Assembly (NCBI GenBank): GCA_938040915.1
Contig: CALHZE010000072.1
Location: forward strand, 1 to 11,472
Reading direction: 5' to 3'
DNA: 11,472 bases
Source: an uncultured Bacteroidia bacterium
GTDB lineage: Bacteria > Bacteroidota > Bacteroidia > Bacteroidales > CAJPTX01
The position numbers and the translations under genes were made by a program. Shown here one piece after another: positions 5,601 to 10,747 of this stretch (positions are counted from its first letter, which is position 1; each line of letters begins with the position of its first letter). The notes beneath the pieces were generated by a model that had not been told where the DNA came from, made no database searches, and saw only the letters and a program-made list of their open reading frames with translations.

Positions 5601-7102
5601 TCCACCGATGCTACCGCCCAGCTATTGAGCAATTGGTTAAAGTTCTTGCAACCCTTAAACATGCTGTTCATGTTCTTCACCAAAGAGACATTCCACTTGT
5701 TGAGAGGGCTGTTAAAGATATCACAACCATCAAACATGTGGCTCATGTCCTTTACAGAGCTCATATCCCAAGCCGAAAGGTCACTGTTAAAGCTCTTGCA
5801 GCCCTTAAACATAAAGCTACAATCTTCTACCCCCTTCATATTCGGGACTCCCGCATGCTTAGAGAAGGAGACGGTAGCACCATCAAACGCATGGTTCATC
5901 GTCTTCCATGCCACATCCCCCCACTGTTCCACAGAGAAGGGCATACCGAGTTCCTTCCCTTTAATCGCAACGACCCCCTTAGCTTCGACAATAACCTCGT
6001 AAACCTGCCCCGAAGTAACATTAAAGGTATACATTTCGCCCGCGTCGGTCGCGGTAACACCGTCCTTTACAGCGAGCTCCTCGGTTGCCTTAGCGACATT
6101 CCGATAAGAGATCTTCATATTGCGCCCCAACACCGGCACTTTAACCGATCCTCCAGACGTTGCAATAACACGAAGGATCAAAGGCTTAGCCGTAGGCACA
6201 GCCGCAACATCAGTATAGTCACCGCGAATCTTCCACTTCTTAGCCTCGAGTGCCTTACGAGCCGTAAGCGCTACATCAGAATAATAGAGCCCCATGGCAT
6301 CCAAGACGACATTCTCAATCCCCATAACGTTCCACGACATGAGGGCACGGCTATAGTTATCGCCAGAGATCCCGCTGTTGCCGATGCCAATCTTCTTCAC
6401 ACTCTTAAGCTTCCAAATCCCAAGGTTGTAGTTGAAGGACGTAGCACCATTAAACATATTCTCCATATCAGAGACATTCTGCACGCGATCTGCCCATGCG
6501 TCAAGGGTTGAGGCAAACGATGTCGCGTTCATAAACATGCCGCTCATATCGCTCACCGCTTGCACATTCCAACCAGAGATGTCTTGTGCGAAAGCCTTCG
6601 CATTTTTAAAGGTGTTACGCATATTACGGATGTTCTTGACATCCCACCCAGTAATGTCTCCATTGAAGCTTTCGCAATCTTGGAATGTCCCTTCCAAACT
6701 CCAGCACTCTTTAAGGTCGGGATCGCCTGCACCAGCGCTAATCGCTGAAAGATCAGAACCGGTAAACGCATACTCCAGCGTCTTCCATTTCACATCACCC
6801 CAACTCACAATGTCCTTGACATTCTTGCTGTCTGGGTTTGCCGCAAAACCATAAATATCATCACCGTTAATGGTGATGAGGTGCTCACCCGAACTCTTAA
6901 ACAGAATCTTCTGACCGAAGGAGTAGATTAACGCCTTCCCGTCCTCGATATCAGTGGACTGCACCTCCATCGGGTACTTCTTGGGGACAATCCCAAGGCT
7001 GACGTTCTTCCCATCGACCTTCATTTGGAAATTTCCCGCCCAGCCCAACTGTGCTATCAAAAGCAACAACACAGTGCATAGTATCTGGCTTTTTCTTCGC
7101 AT
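2690..7102 (-). CDS. BspA-like surface protein with two DUF285 modules and a T9SS sorting domain
   Basis: This is a 1470-residue secreted protein, probably a cell-surface adhesin-like factor. A signal peptide covers residues 1-22. Module 1 has the cap WGDVKWKTLEYAFTG (101-115) and four DUF285 (PF03382, BspA-like) repeats at 136-237. Module 2 repeats the cap at 394-408, followed by seven 25-residue repeats at 428-602. Residues about 660-880 are beta-rich and unassigned; 883-966 resembles a bacterial Ig-like domain (VEW...NGDVKPLATGFATITMTT). Four related beta domains follow at about 1001-1353, then a PTPN/PTPD linker (1360-1390) and a type A T9SS C-terminal sorting domain at about 1396-1470 (APNPF, YELLNVQG, LNAGLYLLRIS, FKVVKR). 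Such domains direct export through the outer membrane, with removal by PorU and anchoring to A-LPS in Porphyromonas. BspA relatives bind fibronectin and other host proteins; that role here is inference. The ATG at 7102 starts the signal peptide. Confidence 0.95.
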   Translation of the reverse strand: MRRKSQILCTVLLLLIAQLGWAGNFQMKVDGKNVSLGIVPKKYPMEVQSTDIEDGKALIYSFGQKILFKSSGEHLITINGDDIYGFAANPDSKNVKDIVSWGDVKWKTLEYAFTGSDLSAISAGAGDPDLKECWSLEGTFQDCESFNGDITGWDVKNIRNMRNTFKNAKAFAQDISGWNVQAVSDMSGMFMNATSFASTLDAWADRVQNVSDMENMFNGATSFNYNLGIWKLKSVKKIGIGNSGISGDNYSRALMSWNVMGIENVVLDAMGLYYSDVALTARKALEAKKWKIRGDYTDVAAVPTAKPLILRVIATSGGSVKVPVLGRNMKISYRNVAKATEELAVKDGVTATDAGEMYTFNVTSGQVYEVIVEAKGVVAIKGKELGMPFSVEQWGDVAWKTMNHAFDGATVSFSKHAGVPNMKGVEDCSFMFKGCKSFNSDLSAWDMSSVKDMSHMFDGCDIFNSPLNKWNVSLVKNMNSMFKGCKNFNQLLNSWAVASVEDFGSMFEDCEEYNKPMIGWVTTSARNMQAMFKGCKKFNQPLPTWNTEKLQNMSEMFSGCEKYNQPLATWKVAHVTSFANAFQGAKAFNQELGAWELRRARALDLSETALSSENYTSSLIAWAAQADLCTDFQLSVKNDLEYKKEAIEAHKTLEGVKKWTISKDKAEKVDEPDLTMIRFKDPAFYIYKGKATDFICETFGKIKKVIGEDDFKYEVTSNFNKEDEKKNITLAAAIDGSNIKVTLTPQEEVEGEIFVKVLRREGEYAAQTISFKFKAIEDKLNNIGFTPDMSVVYLRQGEEYALPVQLKDSELKSYQRVPALNLENDTKENLDKLVLAVNYDEKDKIKLNLRGFAEGEYTVRMTSAYDPAVKATTFKVVVLPALTKFQVVGDQEVSIRLGEPDYHIALDMISTSDLSKQVEWTCKPDGIAMVYQNGDVKPLATGFATITMTTFTYPQITKTVSLNVLPAKETHKVGLEVRDVSDPDHPVDITASVNYNVTPTDIVPGGIALVEITTPSDMEFVNGALTLDDDGKSSGAEVTTVVPNKLYSIRMGTKNFKLKGDKPKAKAYSLAVSLDKASAGVKVASYTIGGHTYDMTNATEAEKATKALTELAKGATVTVTFENKVDIPDYSDPSLTQTVMQTLLFEATNCDVSEDTPGTVYTVTMDAKNANVRFRVLDVKSMHTFKTVVTPTAGKPEIKLLAKVEDTNNQNPNTRDLTHLLEGDVISVVVVEPANAVYKVTVTGGELMTVVENKEYVVRMGNADATFTIEYDKTPMTYELNVVDNTQMGFTSNPASLKGLAAGTPVTITVNNSTNKTLSADVEGVAHMEQNGNVFNLTVGYQDGLVVINVVNNLKPNDSPTPNPTPDPTPNPTPNPTPNPTPNPTPDPTPVEDALFAGVVVAPNPFASVLVVKAAFDGRYELLNVQGVVLRAGELRGTETQVETAELNAGLYLLRISTNGASKTFKVVKR
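2930..3025 (-). repeat. Tandem 12-bp repeat encoding a (PTPN/D)8 linker
   Basis: Eight 12-bp units encode Pro-Thr-Pro-Asn/Asp/Val between the last beta domain and the sorting domain. Two adjacent units are identical (CCTACACCGAAT, minus strand), others differ at third positions. The unit length keeps frame, so copy changes would only lengthen or shorten the stalk. Confidence 0.9.
3044..4102 (-). repeat. Four related beta domains in the BspA-like protein
   Basis: At protein level a motif of the form aromatic-x-[I/V/L]-x-[M/V]-[G/D] recurs at residues 1047 (YSIRMG), 1161 (YTVTMD), 1256 (YVVRMG) and 1335 (FNLTVG), roughly 80-115 residues apart. Copies 2-4 have a leader of the form L-x-x-L-x-x-G-x-x-[V/I]-x-V upstream. 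They resemble divergent Ig or InlB-B-like repeats; the exact family is not certain. Confidence 0.5.
5297..5821 (-). repeat. Seven DUF285 repeats, 25 residues each (module 2)
   Basis: Residues 428-602 divide into seven consecutive 25-residue units of the pattern M-x-x-M-F-x-G-C-x-x-F-N-x-x-L-x-x-W-x-x-x-x-V-x-[N/D]. Cys recurs at 435, 460, 485, 510, 535 and 560, exactly one per unit; the seventh unit has Ala. The unit is 75 bp but the DNA copies are well diverged. Confidence 0.9.
6392..6697 (-). repeat. Four DUF285 repeats (module 1)
   Basis: Residues 136-237 contain four units of the same pattern as module 2 (25, 25, 27 and 25 residues). Only the first has Cys at the ladder position (Cys143); the other three have Ala. 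Confidence 0.85.
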
Positions 7103-7133
7103 GACCGTCTTTATAGTTTATATATTGAACACG

Positions 7134-7166
7134 CGAAGTTAGTAAATAATTGACAAACGATGCAAA
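7134..7166 (-). promoter_or_regulatory. Promoter of the BspA-like gene
   Basis: On the minus strand TTTG (7166-7163), a 21-base spacer and TAACTTCG (7141-7134) match TTTG-N19-21-TAnnTTTG with one mismatch. Transcription would start about 25 bases before the ATG. I see nothing else in 7167-7248. Confidence 0.5.
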
Positions 7167-7248
7167 CCATGTTCTCTATACATTTTCCGTGGTGCGTAAC
7201 TCATTGGTTCTTCACGACTTTGCTTTTTTCCTCTAATCGCAAGCCAAT

Positions 7249-7287
7249 AAAAAAGGCGGGCACTGAGCCACTGACTCAATGCCCGCC
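7249..7287 (-). terminator. Intrinsic terminator of ftcD
   Basis: GGCGGGCA (7255-7262) pairs with TGCCCGCC (7280-7287) and TGAG (7264-7267) with CTCA (7275-7278); the intervening C/A becomes a U-G pair in minus-strand RNA, giving a 13-bp stem, 7-base loop and a run of six U residues (7254-7249). It begins 20 bases past the ftcD stop. Confidence 0.92.
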
Positions 7288-7307
7288 GAAGACCAACGGC
7301 TCTACGC

Positions 7308-9002
7308 CTACTTATTGATTTTGGTGTCTGCTATAGCCAAAATCTTCGCCTCACGTTCCTCTGCCAACTTACAGAGTTTCTCACCCAAGGCCAAGAACTC
7401 CGCCACACGCGCCTTATCCTCGAGTCCCGCTGCGTTGATCCGGACATTCAGGAATGCTCCTCTCACTCCGGCACGAGCTGCCAAAGCCCCCACCGCAGCA
7501 TCCGTAACCGAGTTCGGATTCCCAATCTCTGCCATAGCCTCTGCCACTTCCATCGAGTCATAACAGAGTTGCATCACACGTGCAGGCACCTCGGTCGCAT
7601 AAAGCGTTGCTGCTTGGATGGCCTCCTTGCGCGCCGCCTTTTCCGCGTCACTACCCTTAGGCATACCCAACGCATCCATAATCTTGTTAAAGGCATTCGT
7701 GTCTTCATCGATCAGGTGCACGAGTTGCTCTTGGTAATGCTTACCCTTGTCTGCCCAATCAGAGAACTCCTTCCAACGTTCGTCCCAACCCGGTTTGTGA
7801 GCCGAAAGGTTAGCAACCATCGTTCCTAGCGCAACCCCCATCGCTCCCATCGTGGCAGAGATGCTACCGCCCCCTGGCGCAGGCGACTCTGATGCGGTTT
7901 CTTCGACAAAGCCCTTCACCGTCAAGTCGACAAGCTTCTTCTTCGAGTCGTCCTCCAAGATATATTCGATAATCTTCTTTTTGGGATCAAACGGATAGAG
8001 CTCGTCTAAACCCATAGACTTCACCGCGATCTTAATGATCTCTTCGTCTGAGATCCCTGTCGAGCGCTCCTGTTTTTCCAAGAAATAGCGCCCAGCATCC
8101 AACATAGCCTTAAGCGGAAGCACCCCGACCAACTCAGACCCCGTAACACGTACACCGCGCGCATCGGCCTTTTTCACACACTCTTCAAAAGCCACGTGAA
8201 GCGGCGTAATATCTATATTAGTCAGGTTGATAGATACCTGAGCAATGCCAAACTCCTCAATATACCACCCGATAGCCTTGCAAGCCTTGAGCGAACCAGG
8301 TTGCATCACCACCTTGCCATTCGCATCAAGCTTTTTCTTTCCCGTAATCGGGTTGCCTTCACGAACAGGACGCCCTTTTTCCCGGATATCAAAAGCGATC
8401 GCATTCGCGCGACGCGTCGAGGTGGTGTTCAGATTCACATTATATGCCACCAAGAAATTACGCGCCCCAACGACCGTAGCACCAGACTTCGCGTTAAACG
8501 CCGCAGGACCGAAATCAGGCTTCCATTCTTCCGAGGTCACACGCTGTGGCAAAGCCTCATACTCCCCTGCCCGACAAGCCGCCAAGTTGCGACGCTCGGG
8601 CTTAAAAGCAGCGTTCTCATAGCAATAGACCGAGATACCCAGCTCGTCGCCAATGCGTTTAGCAAGCTTACGCGCATACTCCACGGTCTCTTCCATCGTG
8701 ATATTGGAGACGGGTACAAGCGGACAAACGTCCGTCGCACCAAAGCGAGGATGCGCACCGTGGTGCTTACTCATATCAATCAGCTCTGCCGCACGCTTTA
8801 CAGCACGGAAAGCCGCTTCACAAACCTCGTCTGGGGTTCCCACCATGGTCACCACCGTACGGTTGGTTGCCTTACCGGGATCGACGTCGATGAGGCGAAC
8901 CCCCTCTACGGTCTGAATCTCCGCGGTAATCTGATTGATAATGTTCATATCACGTCCCTCACTGAAATTCGGGACACACTCTATCAATTTCTGTACTGCC
9001 AT
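7308..9002 (-). CDS. ftcD: Bifunctional glutamate formimidoyltransferase / formimidoyltetrahydrofolate cyclodeaminase
   Basis: This cytoplasmic enzyme ends histidine degradation. Its first domain moves the formimino group from N-formimino-glutamate to tetrahydrofolate; the second releases ammonia to give 5,10-methenyl-tetrahydrofolate. Residues 1-330 are the transferase: CVPNFSEGRD (9-18), and HHGAHPRFGATDVCPLVPV (80-98), in which His84 aligns with the catalytic His of the mammalian enzyme. Residues about 352-560 are the helical cyclodeaminase: SPAPGGGSISA (373-383), IDEDTNAFNKIMDA (431-444) and GNPNSVTDAAVGALAARAG (494-512). At 564 residues it is close to the 541-residue mammalian fusion, so both halves are complete. 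It has its own -7 box and terminator and no other hut gene beside it. The first 269 codons avoid TTA, CTA and TCA, which suggests high expression, as expected in an amino-acid fermenter. Confidence 0.96.
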   Translation of the reverse strand: MAVQKLIECVPNFSEGRDMNIINQITAEIQTVEGVRLIDVDPGKATNRTVVTMVGTPDEVCEAAFRAVKRAAELIDMSKHHGAHPRFGATDVCPLVPVSNITMEETVEYARKLAKRIGDELGISVYCYENAAFKPERRNLAACRAGEYEALPQRVTSEEWKPDFGPAAFNAKSGATVVGARNFLVAYNVNLNTTSTRRANAIAFDIREKGRPVREGNPITGKKKLDANGKVVMQPGSLKACKAIGWYIEEFGIAQVSINLTNIDITPLHVAFEECVKKADARGVRVTGSELVGVLPLKAMLDAGRYFLEKQERSTGISDEEIIKIAVKSMGLDELYPFDPKKKIIEYILEDDSKKKLVDLTVKGFVEETASESPAPGGGSISATMGAMGVALGTMVANLSAHKPGWDERWKEFSDWADKGKHYQEQLVHLIDEDTNAFNKIMDALGMPKGSDAEKAARKEAIQAATLYATEVPARVMQLCYDSMEVAEAMAEIGNPNSVTDAAVGALAARAGVRGAFLNVRINAAGLEDKARVAEFLALGEKLCKLAEEREAKILAIADTKINK

Positions 9003-9029
9003 CGTAGCGCACTAATTAAAATGATTGTA

Positions 9030-9037
9030 CAAAATTA
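9030..9037 (-). promoter_or_regulatory. -7 box of ftcD
   Basis: The minus strand reads TAATTTTG, a full match to TAnnTTTG, placing the transcript start about 20-25 bases before the ATG at 9002. The nearest upstream TTTG is 29 bases away, too far for a standard -33 box. Confidence 0.5.
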
Positions 9038-9066
9038 GTCAGAAAAATGGGACTACCGCCCTAACA

Positions 9067-9102
9067 CAAAGAAATCCCCCTCCGGTGACCGGAGAGGGAT
9101 TT
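9067..9102 (-). terminator. Terminator of the lipoprotein / beta-barrel unit
   Basis: AAATCCC (9072-9078) pairs with GGGATTT (9096-9102) and CCTCCGG-side bases 9080-9085 with 9089-9094; the C9079/A9095 mismatch becomes G-U in minus-strand RNA, giving a 14-bp stem with a 3-base loop. The following minus-strand bases are CTTTG, a short U-tract, so some two-way activity is possible. It starts 33 bases past the barrel gene's stop. Confidence 0.75.
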
Positions 9103-9135
9103 GCAACATTCTATTTTTATAGACAAGAAAGCGGT

Positions 9136-9996
9136 CTAGAAATGAAACATCAGATAAAAGTTCCCATACCCTGTTCCCGCCAACCCTTTCTTTTCGACAT
9201 TCGAACCGAAACGGAAGGTTGATCTTTCAGGCTCGCCCTCGTTCTCAATGGTCGTGTACTGCGTCCCCACCATTTTTTCCTGCTTCACAAGCGAACGCGT
9301 CCCAAATGAGCCTTGGAGCGCCAACCCTACTTCGAAACCGATGCAAGCACGTGACATAAAATAGAATTCAGCACCTGTGAAAGCCACCAAACCCATCATA
9401 TGCTCCCCTGATTTCACATCACTGATCGTACGAAGCGAGTTGTTTGACACCCAACTTGCCGAAGTTGGCGCATTGTTAAACTCGTTCATCTTGTTACCAT
9501 AATAGAAATACTCAGAGCTGCTATAGTAATGATAGTAAAGATCGCCGCCATAAAAACCACGCAAGCGCCCCTGACCACGGAATTGTTGGAAACCTGCACC
9601 CACCTTCCAGCTATTAGAGTAAGAGACCTTCTTATCCTCTACCTTGTCATTGGAAAGCGGGTTAAGGGTACGCGCTGCATCGTCCTTGATAAATTCGCGC
9701 TCAATCGTCTTGTTGTCCCCTGGGTTAAAACGAAGGTGAAGTCGCACAGCAGCATTATCTGCAATGAAATAACGTCCGTGAAGCGTATAATCTTGCTTAC
9801 CCCAACGTAAGTCAGAAGCGTTGTTCGTGTTTCCGTTAAACATATTGCCGATGAAGTCGAGCACTGGGCTCGCCTCGATCCCTACAGCGATATCCCCAGC
9901 CTTGGCAACTTCGAGACGACTCTGACCTTCTTGTGCACTTACACTCCCCGCCACAGCGGCAAGGGCAGTGAATAAAAAAACACCCAACTTTTTCAT
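9136..9996 (-). CDS. Outer-membrane beta-barrel protein of unknown function
   Basis: The 286-residue product has a type I signal peptide (MKKLGVFLFTALAAVAGSVSA), with predicted cleavage after Ala21 and Gln22 as the new N-terminus, as is typical for Bacteroidetes signal-peptidase I substrates whose Gln becomes pyroglutamate. The mature part is built of alternating hydrophobic and polar strands rich in Tyr, Phe and Gly (for example LRGFYGGDLYYHYYSSSEYF at 145-164, and 215-230), separated by polar loops, and ends in YLMFHF with a C-terminal Phe, the usual signal for BAM insertion. The size suggests an 8-12 stranded barrel; I cannot assign a named family. It follows the lipoprotein gene by 38 bases, with an AAAGGAG ribosome-binding site and no promoter in the gap, so the two form one unit. 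A transport, adhesion or assembly role would be guesswork. Confidence 0.85.
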   Translation of the reverse strand: MKKLGVFLFTALAAVAGSVSAQEGQSRLEVAKAGDIAVGIEASPVLDFIGNMFNGNTNNASDLRWGKQDYTLHGRYFIADNAAVRLHLRFNPGDNKTIEREFIKDDAARTLNPLSNDKVEDKKVSYSNSWKVGAGFQQFRGQGRLRGFYGGDLYYHYYSSSEYFYYGNKMNEFNNAPTSASWVSNNSLRTISDVKSGEHMMGLVAFTGAEFYFMSRACIGFEVGLALQGSFGTRSLVKQEKMVGTQYTTIENEGEPERSTFRFGSNVEKKGLAGTGYGNFYLMFHF

Positions 9997-10005
9997 TCCC
10001 GAATA

Positions 10006-10012
10006 CTCCTTT
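10006..10012 (-). promoter_or_regulatory. Shine-Dalgarno site of the beta-barrel gene
   Basis: The minus strand reads AAAGGAG, 9 bases before the ATG at 9996. A clear Shine-Dalgarno sequence is uncommon in Bacteroidetes, and the first genes of the units in this window lack one, so it supports translation of a second gene in an operon. Confidence 0.55.
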
Positions 10013-10034
10013 CACGAATTACGGTTCAGGGAGA

Positions 10035-10541
10035 CTATTCGATAACGAAAGTTTGCCCGTCAGATACGTACTTTACTTCGATGTGGCGTGTTTCACCCGG
10101 CGTAAGTCCAGTCAAAGTTTCCTTCTTATCGACCTTATAAATACATTTCTTGGTTTCGCCCTTGGCGGTAACCGTAAAATCATCTGCAAATGTCGAATAC
10201 ACGATATCATAACTGGTCATCTCGCTCTTTGCACTCACTGGGACAACCACCGTCTGATCCGTACCCGTGGCTACGACTTCACGAGTAAAGAAATCAGTAT
10301 TCGAACCATAGATACCCGTGTACTTAGCCTTGAGAATGAGTTTCGTCTGCCCACTCATAGCCTCAGCCTTCGCAGTAGGCGCATCACTCTTGACTATGCC
10401 AAAACTGAAAACGACCGTAGCCGTACGCGTGTCATCAATCCTATCCTCCGAACTGATGATCTTGTCATCGTTACAAGAGGTGAAACACAAGCTACTAGCC
10501 AGCAGCGCTAGTACTGCGAAACCGTAGAACAATTTCTTCAT
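10035..10541 (-). CDS. Small lipoprotein of unknown function, predicted surface-exposed
   Basis: I start this 168-residue protein at the ATG at 10541: it begins MKKLFYGFAVLALLASS, and Cys23 follows in the lipobox F-T-S-C. An in-frame ATG at 10574 would overlap the -7 promoter box and put 11 polar residues before the signal peptide, so I reject it. After Cys23 come N-D-D-K, which resembles the acidic lipoprotein export signal that sends Bacteroidetes lipoproteins to the cell surface. The remainder is beta-rich with Thr/Ser/Val-rich strands (TATVVFSFGIV at 40-50, TKLILKAKYTGIYG at 66-79, ETRHIEVKYVSDG at about 150-162), consistent with one or two Ig-like sandwiches, and contains a single further Cys. 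No family is recognised. It is the first gene of a unit with the outer-membrane barrel, which suggests the two products work together at the outer membrane. Confidence 0.85.
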   Translation of the reverse strand: MKKLFYGFAVLALLASSLCFTSCNDDKIISSEDRIDDTRTATVVFSFGIVKSDAPTAKAEAMSGQTKLILKAKYTGIYGSNTDFFTREVVATGTDQTVVVPVSAKSEMTSYDIVYSTFADDFTVTAKGETKKCIYKVDKKETLTGLTPGETRHIEVKYVSDGQTFVIE

Positions 10542-10573
10542 TTCTGCTATCTGTTTTTTATTACTTGAACGCA

Positions 10574-10603
10574 CAAAGTTAGTGTTTATTTTTAACTAGC
10601 AAG
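10574..10603 (-). promoter_or_regulatory. Promoter of the lipoprotein / beta-barrel unit
   Basis: On the minus strand CTTG (10603-10600), an 18-base spacer and TAACTTTG (10581-10574) are close to the consensus: the -7 box is a full match, the -33 box has one mismatch and the spacer is one base short. Transcription would start about 25 bases before the ATG at 10541. Confidence 0.6.
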
Positions 10604-10650
10604 GGGGGCGAGAGATAAATTACCACACCCCCAATATCTCCGTTCTTGCC

Positions 10651-10658
10651 TATCTTTG
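10651..10658 (+). promoter_or_regulatory. -7 box candidate for rodA
   Basis: The plus strand reads TATCTTTG followed by TCGCA, a full match to TAnnTTTG; no TTTG is found 19-21 bases upstream. It would give a leader of about 85 bases. The rest of the divergent region 10582-10747 holds no gene. Confidence 0.45.
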
Positions 10659-10747
10659 TCGCAGAGAGAGAAGCCCCACCCTCCCCCAACGAGACTTCGC
10701 TATAAAACGGCACAAGAGCACAAACTCTTTTTAGACAGCATATCGTC

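Noticed and set aside
3830..6511. An 893-codon open frame on the plus strand inside the BspA-like gene
   Set aside because: It is in exact codon register with the sense gene, has no recognisable domain, is rich in Arg, His, Ile and Leu as expected of reversed codons, and is explained by avoidance of TTA/CTA/TCA.
6858..6879. 8-bp perfect inverted repeat in the BspA-like coding region
   Set aside because: It lies within well-behaved codons about 75 residues into the protein with no U-tract, and a single short stem of this kind is expected by chance in 4.4 kb.
7103..7248. Possible short leader peptide upstream of the BspA-like gene
   Set aside because: The only small frame (19 codons from an ATG near 7169) overlaps the promoter boxes and would not be in the transcript.
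8196..9038. Plus-strand open frame of 280 codons opposite ftcD
   Set aside because: Same codon register as ftcD, so it reflects codon bias; its translation resembles no protein.
10603..10640. Short inverted matches (GGGGG/CCCCC and GAGATA/TATCTC) in the divergent region before rodA
   Set aside because: They are short, mutually exclusive and have long centres; no operator or riboswitch pattern could be supported.
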